Virus record (IMG/VR): IMGVR_UViG_3300027870_000001
Span: 22,792-86,791 of that record
DNA from: a virus
DNA length: 64,000 nucleotides
Direction: 5' to 3' (one strand)
Positions 31,917-39,507 of the stretch are shown here, in pieces; the first letter of the stretch is position 1; each line of letters starts with the position of its first letter. The position numbers and the translations under genes were made by a program. The notes under the pieces were generated by a model that was given only the letters and a program-made list of their open reading frames with translations, searched no databases and had not been told where the DNA came from.

Positions 31917-32030
31917 TGCCCCCCCACTTCCGCCGGTGGGGTGCGGGCGACGGCATCGGATCCACCTCACCCGCCGAGGTGGACGATGTCACTGAGGGTG
32001 CCCCCGGTTGATACGGCCGGGGGCACCCTC
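31917..32030 (+). ncRNA. Three-hairpin small RNA, about 115 nt
   Basis: Between promoter copy 11 and a strong terminator there is no convincing reading frame. The transcript folds into CCCCAC/GTGGGG (near 31924-31945), CCACCTC/GAGGTGG (near 31961-31983) and the terminator stem at 31994-32030. Size and layout are those of a regulatory sRNA. An attenuated leader is less likely because the next gene has its own promoter. Confidence 0.7.
31994..32030 (+). terminator. Hairpin terminator of the small RNA
   Basis: GAGGGTGCCCCCGG pairs perfectly with CCGGGGGCACCCTC (14 bp, 9-nt loop). Confidence 0.9.
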
Positions 32031-32049
32031 GCGAACCGGCACTTGTGCA

Positions 32050-32072
32050 ACTGTCTCACGCCGTGCTACAGT
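32050..32072 (+). promoter_or_regulatory. Dyad promoter copy 12 (leaderless)
   Basis: -35 TTGTGC at 32043-32048, 18-bp spacer, left arm ACTGTCTCACG, right arm CGTGCTACAGT, -10 at 32067-32072. Seven nucleotides before the ATG at 32080. It starts 20 bp after the small-RNA terminator. Confidence 0.88.
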
Positions 32073-32079
32073 GACGGAC

Positions 32080-32349
32080 ATGGACGCAACCACCTTCACC
32101 TCCGAAGCCGCCTACCGGGAAGCCGTCGCAGACGAAGCCCCCAGCCCGATCCTCTGGGACGCCACCCCCGGCGTCTGCTGCGCCGCCTACCAGCTCGGCG
32201 CCTGCCCCCACACCGAGGAACTGACCGACGACGACATCGCCCAGATGGAGGCCGAGTGGCGGCGGGACTTCCCCGAGGAGGCCGCAGCCGCCGACGCCTG
32301 GTTCGCCGCCCAGCCCGCCCCCCGCTACGACATCGAGGAGCCGTTCTGA
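32080..32349 (+). CDS. Small acidic protein, 89 aa
   Basis: Predicted leaderless (MDATTFT). GVCCAAYQLGACPH in the middle may bind a metal, and the C-terminal half is acidic and helical. No family recognised. Confidence 0.74.
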   Translation: MDATTFTSEAAYREAVADEAPSPILWDATPGVCCAAYQLGACPHTEELTDDDIAQMEAEWRRDFPEEAAAADAWFAAQPAPRYDIEEPF

Positions 32350-32741
32350 TGGATGACATCACGATCCTCGACGCCGCCTGGGCCGAGGCGGAGCGCGACC
32401 TCGACGCCCTCAAGGCCGGTCGCACCGCAGCCCTCAAGGACTTCATGGCCCGCCGCCCGGTGAGCTTCACCCAGCTCGGCACCGATGCTGCGTCGTGCGC
32501 CTGGCGGCTCGGCTACTGGGAGCGCCTGGCCAAGCTGGTCGCCCGCAGCCTGGAGCCGAAGGCCACGACCCACGTTCTCCCCGAGGGGTTCGGTCTGCCG
32601 TACGCCCAAGCGGGGGTCCACGACGGCATGGCCAACGTGACCTGCCCGGTGTGCGGCGAGGTGTTCGTCGGCCACGACCACAAGGAAGCCGGTGCCGCCT
32701 ACGGCGAGCACTTCACCAAGGAAGCGAGCGAAGGACGATGA
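32349..32741 (+). CDS. Hypothetical protein with C-terminal zinc finger, 130 aa
   Basis: Helical N-terminal half. The C-terminal CPVCGEVFVGHDHKEAGAAYGEH holds two Cys and several His in a finger-like arrangement. The ATG overlaps the previous stop by one base. Possibly DNA or protein binding. Confidence 0.72.
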   Translation: MDDITILDAAWAEAERDLDALKAGRTAALKDFMARRPVSFTQLGTDAASCAWRLGYWERLAKLVARSLEPKATTHVLPEGFGLPYAQAGVHDGMANVTCPVCGEVFVGHDHKEAGAAYGEHFTKEASEGR

Positions 32742-33019
32742 CCGACCTCGTCACCTCCGCCCAGACCAAGGCGCTCCTCGACCGCCTCGTGGCCAAGGGC
32801 TACGAGATCCAGGCTCACGGCATCGTCCGCGGCGCCCGAGAGGTCAGCTTCGGCAGCCGCTCCGACTTCGGGTGCATCAAGGTGTCCCCCAAGTACGGGC
32901 GGATCCTCCGCTGCTACCTCGTCCTCGGTGGCGCCCCTGAGGTGAAGATCAGCGGCGTCGCGAACGTCCGCCGAGCACTCGACGCCCTCCCGACGGTCGA
33001 CGTCCTGGAGCGCACGTGA
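32738..33019 (+). CDS. Hypothetical protein, 93 aa
   Basis: Alpha/beta protein (LLDRLVAKGYEIQAHGIV, then CYLVLGGAPEVKISGVANVRRAL). No family recognised. ATGA and GTGA overlaps. Confidence 0.7.
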   Translation: MTDLVTSAQTKALLDRLVAKGYEIQAHGIVRGAREVSFGSRSDFGCIKVSPKYGRILRCYLVLGGAPEVKISGVANVRRALDALPTVDVLERT

Positions 33020-33276
33020 GCACCCCGTGCTCGGTCGTGGCCTCCACGTCGTGCATCGCCCCGGCGAACTCGACGATGTCCACGAGGGGCCGGTGCTTCG
33101 CCTGCGGTGAGCCGGTGTGCCTCGACCCGTGGTGCTCCCGGATCCGAACCTGGGGGCGATGCGGGCGACGTCGGGTCTGCCGCAACTGCGACGGGCACAA
33201 CGGCCTTCACGCCGACCCCGTCGCGCTCGACGCCTACGACCGCCGGCTCCTCCTCGCTGACCGGAGCCGACGATGA
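33016..33276 (+). CDS. Cys-rich zinc-binding hypothetical protein, 86 aa
   Basis: GTG start. RCFACGEPVCLDPWCS and CGRRRVCRNCDGH supply eight Cys in paired CxxC or CxC patterns, consistent with two zinc sites. Probably a small nucleic-acid or protein-binding module. Confidence 0.68.
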   Translation: MSTPCSVVASTSCIAPANSTMSTRGRCFACGEPVCLDPWCSRIRTWGRCGRRRVCRNCDGHNGLHADPVALDAYDRRLLLADRSRR

Positions 33277-33476
33277 ACGGCCCGCCTCCGGTCATGGAAT
33301 GGACCCGAGCCAAGTCGCCGTGGTCGCCGGTCCCGGTCGCTGCGCCCCTCTGGTCCCGGTTCACCGGCGAGGAGCACCAGGCCCTCGCTGAGGGCGGTAC
33401 CGTCCGTCGTGGTGGCACCTCGTGGCGGATCCCCGCCGCCGATCTGCCCTCCCGTCTTCAACTGGCCCTGTTCTGA
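33273..33476 (+). CDS. Small hypothetical protein, 67 aa
   Basis: Trp-rich small protein in an ATGA-coupled chain (MEWTRAKSPWSPVPVAAPLW). No family recognised. Confidence 0.66.
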   Translation: MNGPPPVMEWTRAKSPWSPVPVAAPLWSRFTGEEHQALAEGGTVRRGGTSWRIPAADLPSRLQLALF

Positions 33477-34129
33477 TGCCGCTCCCCCTGTACCTCGCCA
33501 CCCCATCGAGCGCCCCGGCCCGTGACCTCATGTCGGCCGGTGGCCTCGGCCAGATGGTCACCCCCTACGCCGGGAACGCCCGAGTCCCTGGCGCTCTGTG
33601 GGCGCTCGACAACGGGTGCTTCTCCACCGCCGGCTGGACCCCGGACCGGTGGCTCGCCACCCTCGACAAGCTGTCCGAGGGCCCGATCCAGACCGAGGCC
33701 GACGCCCTGGCCAACGGATGGTGGCAGCCGTGCCTGTTCGCCGTCGTGCCCGACGTCGTCGGTGACGCTGCCGCCACCGACTCGATGTGGGTGCGCTGGT
33801 TCCGGGCCGTGATCCGCAACGGGTTCCGACCCGCCTACGTCGCCCAGGACGGGGCCGGGCCCGGCTGCCTGCCCCCGGCGGCGACCGCCCTGTTCATCGG
33901 CGGATCGACGGAGTGGAAGCTCGGCGTCGAGGCCCGACGGATCGTGGCCGAAGCCCACCGCCGTGGCATGTGGGTCCATATGGGCCGGGTCAACAGCGAG
34001 CGCCGGCTCCGGTACGCCTCCGACATCGGCTGCCACTCGGTCGACGGCACGTTCCTTGCGTTCGGCCCGGACATCAACTTGCCCCGCCTCCAGTCCTGGC
34101 TGAACCCCGCGCAGCCCAGCCTGTGGTGA
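33476..34129 (+). CDS. TGT-superfamily-like protein (DpdA2-like)
   Basis: 217 residues. The ordered motifs WALDNGCFS, FAVVPDVVGDAAAT, AYVAQDG, LFIGGSTEWKLG, WVHMGRVNSERRLRYA and VDGTFLAFGPDINLPRL match a well-defined actinophage family related to tRNA-guanine transglycosylase, part of which is described as DpdA, the enzyme that exchanges guanine for 7-deazaguanines in DNA. The family link is from recalled pattern similarity. No queC, queD, queE or folE is visible in this window. It is coupled to the helicase gene by GTGA. Confidence 0.78.
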   Translation: MPLPLYLATPSSAPARDLMSAGGLGQMVTPYAGNARVPGALWALDNGCFSTAGWTPDRWLATLDKLSEGPIQTEADALANGWWQPCLFAVVPDVVGDAAATDSMWVRWFRAVIRNGFRPAYVAQDGAGPGCLPPAATALFIGGSTEWKLGVEARRIVAEAHRRGMWVHMGRVNSERRLRYASDIGCHSVDGTFLAFGPDINLPRLQSWLNPAQPSLW

Positions 34130-36039
34130 CGGCCTCCCGTCGCCGGGTCGGCCTGTCGAACCCGTCGTGGTGGATCCTCCAGTTCCCGTTCGACCGGGAA
34201 CTGATCGCAGAGGTCCGGTCCATGGGCGCCGTCGCCGTCCCCCGCTCCGACAAGTGGACGCTCCCAGCGAACCCTGGCTACGCGGCCCAGCTTGTCGGGC
34301 TCGGGTTCACCGGGCACGGCCACCCGACGGGCGCGACTCTCGACGAGGTTGCCGCCACAGCGGCCCGGCTGATCGCCCTGTCCTCCGCGTTGGAACCGCC
34401 GCCCGAGTTCGAGGTCCCCGGTCTGACCCGCACCCTCGCCCCCCATCAGGCGGCGGCGGTCGCGTACGTCCAAGAGCAACGCCGGGTGATCGTCGCTGAC
34501 CCGATGGGCGCGGGCAAGACGTTCGAGGGATGGGCAGCGGTCCACGCCTGCGACGCCTACCCGGCGCTGTGGGTGTCCCCGGCGAAGCTCCGCACGAACG
34601 CCGCGGTCGAGGCCCTCGACGCGCTCCCCACCGGCACGAGAGTCGCGGTCGTGCTGCCCCGCTCCACCGAACCAGCGAAGGTCGAACGGGCTCGTGCCCG
34701 CGGCATCCTCCCGATGCTCGGCCGACCCCGGCCCGGCGCCGCCGACGTGTACGTCACCGGGTACCCGCTGTTCCACACCGAGCTGGCCTGGTGGAAGGGC
34801 GTCGGGCTCAAGGGCCTGATCCTCGACGAGTCGCAGCTCTGCAAGTCCAGGGACCGGATCAAGGGCTGCCCGATCTGCCGGGCCCCGATGCGACGAGGCG
34901 GGGTGTGCTCCGGGCCCGGCCGGCACCCGGTCCTCCCCGACCGGCGGATCGACCTGTACGCGGTGCTGTGGACCCGCGCCGCCGACGAGCTCATCGACTC
35001 GATGGGCCCGGACCCGATGATCCTGGAGCTGTCCGGGACCCCGAACAAGAACACGAACGCCGACTGGCCAACCCAGCTCGACCTCATCCGCCGGCTGCAC
35101 CAGTTCGGCGGTGAGCGCAACGTGCTGTTCCGGTACTGCGACCCGATGCGCGTCGCCGGCCGATGGCAGTTCCGGGGCGGCTCGAACTACGCCGAGTTCG
35201 ACCGGCTCAAGCGGGCGACGGGGTACGTGCACCGCACGAGGGAAGCGATCCACCCGAACCTGCCGCCCCTCGTCAGGTCGCCGCTGCTCCTCGACCTCGA
35301 TGACGACCTCCTCGTCGACTACCGGGCAGCCGAACGGGACCTGATCCGGTTCGCCGGCCAACGCGCAGCGAAGCTCGCCGCCGCAGCCGGGGAAGACCCC
35401 GGGTCCGCCTCGTGGGAGGCAAGGTTGCGGGCCGAGGCCGGGTTCCATCTCGTGCGCCTCGGCACCCTCGCCCGCCTCGCCGCCCTGGCGAAGGTCCCAG
35501 CCGCGGTCGAGTGGGTGACCGACTTCCAGGCAGCGAACCCGGAGGCGAAGCTGATCGTGTTCGCCCACCACCGCGACGTCTGCGCCCAGCTCGCCGCAGC
35601 GTTCGACTGTCCGAGGATCGACGGCTCCACGACGGCCGACCCACAGGACATCAAGGACCGGTTCCAGTCGGACCCGTCGATGCTGGTCCTGGTCGTGGGG
35701 ATCACCGCCGGTGGCGTCGGCCTCACCTTGACCGCGGCGCACGACGAGTTGTTCGTCGAGCAGGTCCACACGGCCGGCGATCACGACCAGGCCGAGTCGA
35801 GGGCCTACGCCCGGATGAACGATCCGCATGGGGTGACGGCGACGTACCTGTTGGCGGCGGACACGATGGACGAAGACCAGTGGCTGTCGCTCGCAGCGAA
35901 GCGGGTGACGACCGAGGCGGGCCGCTCGGGCGACCCGGAGGCGATCAGGAAGGCCGAGGAGTTGAAGCGTCTGGGGCCGGCGGCGGTGGCGGGGGATCTC
36001 CTCGTGCAGCTCGCACGGCGGTCGGGGGTCGTGGGCTGA
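34126..36039 (+). CDS. SNF2-family helicase (SMARCAL1-like)
   Basis: 637 residues. The N-terminal 100 residues resemble a HARP-like domain. Motif I is DPMGAGKT (125-132), motif II DESQ (234-237, in place of DEAH). A Cys cluster CPICRAPM plus GGVCSGPGRH (about 248-267) is inserted after motif II. C-terminal motifs include IVFAHH, GSTT, VVGITAGGVGLTLT and AESRAYARM. Likely a DNA translocase acting on forks or recombination intermediates. The inserted zinc knuckle and DESQ are typical of phage versions. Confidence 0.92.
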   Translation: MTASRRRVGLSNPSWWILQFPFDRELIAEVRSMGAVAVPRSDKWTLPANPGYAAQLVGLGFTGHGHPTGATLDEVAATAARLIALSSALEPPPEFEVPGLTRTLAPHQAAAVAYVQEQRRVIVADPMGAGKTFEGWAAVHACDAYPALWVSPAKLRTNAAVEALDALPTGTRVAVVLPRSTEPAKVERARARGILPMLGRPRPGAADVYVTGYPLFHTELAWWKGVGLKGLILDESQLCKSRDRIKGCPICRAPMRRGGVCSGPGRHPVLPDRRIDLYAVLWTRAADELIDSMGPDPMILELSGTPNKNTNADWPTQLDLIRRLHQFGGERNVLFRYCDPMRVAGRWQFRGGSNYAEFDRLKRATGYVHRTREAIHPNLPPLVRSPLLLDLDDDLLVDYRAAERDLIRFAGQRAAKLAAAAGEDPGSASWEARLRAEAGFHLVRLGTLARLAALAKVPAAVEWVTDFQAANPEAKLIVFAHHRDVCAQLAAAFDCPRIDGSTTADPQDIKDRFQSDPSMLVLVVGITAGGVGLTLTAAHDELFVEQVHTAGDHDQAESRAYARMNDPHGVTATYLLAADTMDEDQWLSLAAKRVTTEAGRSGDPEAIRKAEELKRLGPAAVAGDLLVQLARRSGVVG

Positions 36040-36166
36040 GGTCCACGGATCGCCCCCCGGATCGTTCTGTGACGCTCTGGTGGCCGGGTCGGGGTCATCT
36101 CTGCCACCGCGAGGGGTGAGGGGCCAGGGGGACGCCGCGACGATCTCCCCGATTGGGGGTTGTGCG
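36040..36166. other. Intergenic spacer, 127 bp
   Basis: No gene or strong hairpin is seen. It is GC-rich with short G runs. Its end (from 36152) is identical to the sequence leading into promoter copy 19. Confidence 0.6.
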
Positions 36167-36189
36167 ACTGTCTCACGTCGTGCTACAGT
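36167..36189 (+). promoter_or_regulatory. Dyad promoter copy 13 (drives large structured RNA)
   Basis: -35 TTGTGC at 36160-36165, 18-bp spacer with left arm ACTGTCTCACG, right arm CGTGCTACAGT, -10 TACAGT at 36184-36189. The 38 bp from 36152 to 36189 are identical to 50347-50384. Confidence 0.9.
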
Positions 36190-36195
36190 CAGTTG

Positions 36196-36669
36196 TGAGG
36201 GCAAGCAAGCCACACCGCCCTCCAGCGCACCTTGAGAATCGAGAACCGGGCGAGGGTGAGACGCCCTCCCTGGGAGCCACGAGCTCCTCACCCGGGCGAT
36301 GCGTCGCCTGGGGTAACCCAGCCAGGGATAGGCCAGGATGGAACAACAACACCGGCTCTCGATTCACAACTGCACAGATCGAGGACCCGGCCAACTGGCC
36401 GGCCCGTGGAGGCACCATCCACGTGACCCTGCGACCCTGCCCCTGACGGCTAACGACCACCAGCCACCTGCGAACGGTGGAGGAACCCTGAACGAAGGGC
36501 AGGCGAGGGCACACGGTACGGGTGAGTGAACACGGAGCACGGCCACGAGCCGAACCGAGGTAACCGGGGAGAGACGTCCGAACCGGGGAAGTAGGGGAAG
36601 CCACGAGCCAGCCGGCCAGTTCGCCGGGTCCTCGATCTACGACCTGCCACCGCTCCCGGGCGGTGGCAG
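36196..36669 (+). ncRNA. Large ornate structured RNA, about 475 nt
   Basis: No coding signal: the short frame from GTG at 36195 lacks the third-position G/C bias of every neighbour. Long-range pairing is extensive. A 16-bp perfect helix joins 36376-36391 to 36623-36638 and continues after a 2-nt internal loop as 9 bp (36394-36402 with 36612-36620). A 16-bp imperfect helix joins 36232-36249 to 36352-36369. Inside are a GTAA-capped hairpin (36308-36321), CGTGGA/TCCACG (36405-36423), CCACC/GGTGG (36464-36480) and CCTGCCC/GGGCAGG (36436 with 36497). It ends at a terminator. Resembles the ornate phage RNAs (GOLLD, ROOL) in style; identity not established. Confidence 0.8.
36644..36669 (+). terminator. 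Hairpin terminator of the large RNA
   Basis: CTGCCACCGC pairs with GCGGTGGCAG (10 bp, 6-nt loop), then TTCGCG. It lies 6 nt beyond the closing long-range helix. Confidence 0.85.
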
Positions 36670-36684
36670 CTTCGCGCCCCGGCG

Positions 36685-36707
36685 ACTGTCGCCCGTCATG
36701 CTACGGT
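36685..36707 (+). promoter_or_regulatory. Dyad promoter copy 14 (leaderless)
   Basis: Left arm ACTGTCGCCCG, right half CATGCTACGGT, -10 TACGGT at 36702-36707. Eight nucleotides before the ATG at 36716. It restarts transcription just after the RNA terminator. Confidence 0.82.
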
Positions 36708-36715
36708 CGACACCC

Positions 36716-37030
36716 ATGAGCAACCACCCTCGACGCCGAGGCCGGCCCTCCGCCGCAGCCAAGGCCAGCGCCTCCCAACGCACCCACCGCCGCGACCCCG
36801 CCCCCACCGAAACCGGCAGCCGAGGACAGGAAGGCCGACGAGTCGACGTCCTCTACGAAGGCCGCGTCGTCGGCTCCGCGATCCACGTCCCCGACCCGGC
36901 CGGGCTCAGCCCCGGCACCCTCCTCGACTCCAGGATCACCGACCCCGACCTCGCGATCCTCCTCGCCCGCGGCGAGAAGCTCTCCCTCACCGCCGACATC
37001 ACCCCACCCAAGCCCAACGAGGGGAGCTGA
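36716..37030 (+). CDS. Basic hypothetical protein, 104 aa
   Basis: Predicted leaderless. The N-terminal 45 residues are basic and Ser/Ala/Pro-rich, disordered and possibly nucleic-acid binding. The rest is a small beta-rich domain (VDVLYEGRVVGSAIHV). No family recognised. Confidence 0.73.
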   Translation: MSNHPRRRGRPSAAAKASASQRTHRRDPAPTETGSRGQEGRRVDVLYEGRVVGSAIHVPDPAGLSPGTLLDSRITDPDLAILLARGEKLSLTADITPPKPNEGS

Positions 37031-37031
37031 C

Positions 37032-37238
37032 GTGCCCGACCCCAACCTCGACCCCGCCTACCACGAGGAACGCGCAGCGAGGCTCCTCACCGACATCGAG
37101 AACGCCTACGACCGGGACGCCATGCTGCGCCCGGAGAAGCGCACCGTCACCTCGGCCTGGGTCAAGACCCGGTCAGCGCGTGCCCAGGCCCACGCCACCC
37201 TGGCCCTGGCGCTCCGTCTTGGCAGCAAGGAGGCGTGA
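37032..37238 (+). CDS. Small helical protein, 68 aa
   Basis: GTG start with GGGGAG upstream. Entirely helical (YHEERAARLLTDIENAYD, then RSARAQAHATLALALRL). No family recognised. Confidence 0.68.
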   Translation: MPDPNLDPAYHEERAARLLTDIENAYDRDAMLRPEKRTVTSAWVKTRSARAQAHATLALALRLGSKEA

Positions 37239-37242
37239 CCTC

Positions 37243-37398
37243 ATGCCCAGGACCGATACCGACACCGTGCACCTCGCCTGCCAGTTCTGCGACTACCGGA
37301 TCCAGGCGACGATCGAGTGCGGCAAGCCGCGCATGGCCAAGCACGTCCGACAGCACCACGTCGGCCAGAAGGTGCTCCGCCGGCCGAGGTGCCGGTGA
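37243..37398 (+). CDS. C2H2-like finger peptide, 51 aa
   Basis: LACQFCDYRIQATIECGKPRMAKHVRQHH is a CxxC-type knuckle followed by HxxxHH, close to a C2H2 zinc finger with a basic tail. Likely binds nucleic acid. The stop overlaps the next ATG by one base. Confidence 0.68.
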   Translation: MPRTDTDTVHLACQFCDYRIQATIECGKPRMAKHVRQHHVGQKVLRRPRCR

Positions 37399-37838
37399 TG
37401 GGCATCCCGCAGCGGATCCGCCTGGAGCGGCGCGCCGGCTGGCGGATGCCTCCGGGCGCGGTGTCCTGCGCGAGGCCGCACCGGTTCGGCAACCCGTACC
37501 TCCTCGGAGACGTGTCCCGCCGGTTCCCGTCGCTCACCGAGCGGCAGTGCGAAGGGTTCGTCGTCAACGAGTTCAAGGATCTGGTCCGAGCGGACGGCAA
37601 GCCGATCACCGACTCGCTGCCCTCCCTCACCCGAGGCGGGCCCCGCGAACCGCGGACCTGCCAGTACCCGACGATCGACGAGATCCGCGCCGAGCTCGGT
37701 GGGCACGACCTCGGATGCTTCTGCCACGAACGACCCGAGCACGCCTGCCACGTCGACGTGCTGCTCATCGTCGCGAACCCCGACATCTCGTTCCCGTGGG
37801 AGGCGCAGTACGGCGCCCCGTTCCAGTGGGCGGCGTGA
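37398..37838 (+). CDS. DUF4326 family protein
   Basis: 146 residues. GWRMPPGAVSCARPHRFGNPY at the start, and LGGHDLGCFCHERPEHACHVDVLL at the end, are the two conserved blocks of DUF4326, common in phages. The Cys/His arrangement of the second block suggests a metal site. Reaction unknown. Confidence 0.85.
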   Translation: MGIPQRIRLERRAGWRMPPGAVSCARPHRFGNPYLLGDVSRRFPSLTERQCEGFVVNEFKDLVRADGKPITDSLPSLTRGGPREPRTCQYPTIDEIRAELGGHDLGCFCHERPEHACHVDVLLIVANPDISFPWEAQYGAPFQWAA

Positions 37839-38521
37839 TGGCCGACGTCGACTGGCAGTCCAAGGTCGAGGCGCTCCTCACGAAGGCCCGCCGCACCGAC
37901 AACCAGCACGAGGCCGAGGCGTTCATGGCCAAGGCCCAGGAGCTGATGCGCCGGCACGCGATCGACGAGGAGATGCTCGACGCAGCGCGCGGTCACACCG
38001 CGGAGATCGGGTTCACGCACCTCCAGATCGAGCACCCGTACGCCGAAGCGAAGGCGACCCTGCTGACCGCGATCGCCTGGGCGAACTCGTGCCGGGCCGT
38101 CATGGTCGAGTCGCCCGACGGCCGGGGACTGCTCGCGGAGCTGGTCGGCTTCGACACCGACCGCGAGAACGTGATGATCCTGTTCGGGTCGCTGCTGTCG
38201 TACGCGATCGAGCGGCTGATCGCGACGCCGGTGCCGATCTTCGAGCATCCGATAGCGTTCCGGGCCGGGTTCATCCTCGGGTTCGCGAACCGGGTCGGTC
38301 AGCGGTTGGCGGAGGCGGCGCGTCTGGCTCAGGATGAGGCTGCGGCGGCGTCGGGTGTGGAGTTGGTCCTGGTCGACCGGAGCGGCAAGGTCGATGACCT
38401 GATGAAGGATCGGTACCCGGAGGCGGGGACGCATGAGGTGGGGTCGACGTCGCAGGTTGGGGTGGCGTTCGGGCATGACGCGGCGAATGGGTCGCCGTTG
38501 GGGAAGGCCGAGCTGGAATAG
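37838..38521 (+). CDS. DUF2786-domain protein
   Basis: 227 residues. The N-terminal WQSKVEALLTKARRTDNQHEAEAFMAKAQELMRRHAID is the conserved DUF2786 helical pair (listed here in outline, residues about 6-45). The C-terminal part is larger, with a hydrophobic AFRAGFILGFANRVGQRLAEAA segment. A DNA-related role is suspected for this phage family, but none is proven. The last 100 bp show less GC bias. Confidence 0.82.
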   Translation: MADVDWQSKVEALLTKARRTDNQHEAEAFMAKAQELMRRHAIDEEMLDAARGHTAEIGFTHLQIEHPYAEAKATLLTAIAWANSCRAVMVESPDGRGLLAELVGFDTDRENVMILFGSLLSYAIERLIATPVPIFEHPIAFRAGFILGFANRVGQRLAEAARLAQDEAAAASGVELVLVDRSGKVDDLMKDRYPEAGTHEVGSTSQVGVAFGHDAANGSPLGKAELE

Positions 38522-38533
38522 GGGCTTGTGCCT

Positions 38534-38555
38534 ACTGTCTCGGATCGGCTACAGT
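38534..38555 (+). promoter_or_regulatory. Dyad promoter copy 15 (with leader)
   Basis: -35 TTGTGC at 38526-38531, 18-bp spacer, left arm ACTGTCTCGGA, right arm TCGGCTACAGT, -10 TACAGT at 38550-38555. A roughly 30-nt leader with AAGGAG at 38581-38586 precedes the ATG at 38592. Confidence 0.87.
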
Positions 38556-38591
38556 TGGGGTATCGAAGCAACCACCCACCAAGGAGCCCCC

Positions 38592-38930
38592 ATGGACACC
38601 GACACCGTCACCCTCGAAACCGCCCAGTTCCTCACCGAAACCCTCGTGACCGACACCCTCTGCTGGGAGGTCATCGCCCGCACCCCCAAGACCATGACCA
38701 TCCGCCGTACCATGAACGACCCCAACAGCGGCCCGGTCCGCGACACCCGAGTCGACGGCGGCACCGACCCGCAGGCCATGCCCGTCATGTGGGAGGCCCA
38801 AGTCCCCAACCCCAACGGAGCCGTCGTCACGGTCCGCCTCCGCAAGGACGGCACCTTCCGCACCGGGCGAAGCGCCAACCCGCTCCGCCCCACCGCCAAC
38901 CCGCAGCGTCGCATCGACTACCGGTTCTAA
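38592..38930 (+). CDS. Hypothetical protein, 112 aa
   Basis: Beta-rich protein with a helical N-terminus (LETAQFLTETLVTDTLCWEVIA, split near residue 20), ending in a basic YRF tail. The family of short MDTD/TMTIRRT phage proteins is familiar in outline but has no function. Confidence 0.75.
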   Translation: MDTDTVTLETAQFLTETLVTDTLCWEVIARTPKTMTIRRTMNDPNSGPVRDTRVDGGTDPQAMPVMWEAQVPNPNGAVVTVRLRKDGTFRTGRSANPLRPTANPQRRIDYRF

Positions 38931-38946
38931 GGGAAGGATGATCACC

Positions 38947-39156
38947 ATGGCCACCCAGACCAGCGACCGGCTCATCCCGGCGCAACCCACCCCGACCGAG
39001 CGACGCGCTCGGGCCACTGCCAACCGGGCAGCCCAAGGCACCCTCGTGGACTGCCCCCCAGCCAAGACCACGACCTGCCCGTTCTGCTCCCGCCCGAAGT
39101 GCCGGTGCGTGGAACGCGGCTGGGACACCCTGCCGCTGTTCGAGCTGGAGGACTGA
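38947..39156 (+). CDS. Small Cys-cluster protein, 69 aa
   Basis: I chose ATG 38947 because GGAAGG at 38932 is 9 nt upstream; an ATG three codons earlier is in frame. CPPAKTTTCPFCSRPKCRC supplies five Cys, probably one zinc site. No family recognised. Confidence 0.68.
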   Translation: MATQTSDRLIPAQPTPTERRARATANRAAQGTLVDCPPAKTTTCPFCSRPKCRCVERGWDTLPLFELED

Positions 39157-39159
39157 CCG

Positions 39160-39507
39160 ATGACCCGCCGAATCGGTGGCCTGATCGCCGCCTCCACTCT
39201 CCCCCCACCCGAGGCCGAGGCCCCGGAGATCGCACCTGAGCCGCCCGCAGCGCCCGTCCTGCCGCCCCCTCCCCCACCGGCCCCGGTCGGTCCGCCGACC
39301 GTCGGGATGCTGATCATCTGGCCCGACGGCACCCTCGGGTCGGTCGCTCACGCCTCCTGGGTCGAGCCCGGCGAGGTGTACGCCCTGGTCGCCGCCGACC
39401 AGCACGGCGTCATCGGCGCCCATCACCGGCTGATCCAGACCGACGACGTCGAGCTGCTCCGCCTGGCCGACGGCACCGTCGCCGCCCGCTACCTCGGCCT
39501 CCGATGA
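39160..39507 (+). CDS. Pro-rich hypothetical protein, 115 aa
   Basis: The first 45 residues are Pro/Ala-rich and disordered. They are followed by a compact beta domain (VGMLIIWPDGTLGSVAHASW). No family recognised. Confidence 0.7.
   Translation: MTRRIGGLIAASTLPPPEAEAPEIAPEPPAAPVLPPPPPPAPVGPPTVGMLIIWPDGTLGSVAHASWVEPGEVYALVAADQHGVIGAHHRLIQTDDVELLRLADGTVAARYLGLR

Noticed and set aside
36195-36446. A leaderless-position GTG frame inside the large RNA
   Set aside because: Its third codon positions lack the G/C bias of all neighbours, its product is Pro/Arg-rich without motif, and the region is covered by long-range helices.
36196-36669. Group I or group II intron, RNase P RNA or tmRNA as the identity of the large RNA
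   Set aside because: I looked for the group II domain V hairpin, the group I P7/P3 core, the RNase P conserved P4 block and a tmRNA tRNA-like end, and saw none. The RNA also has its own promoter and terminator and does not interrupt a gene.
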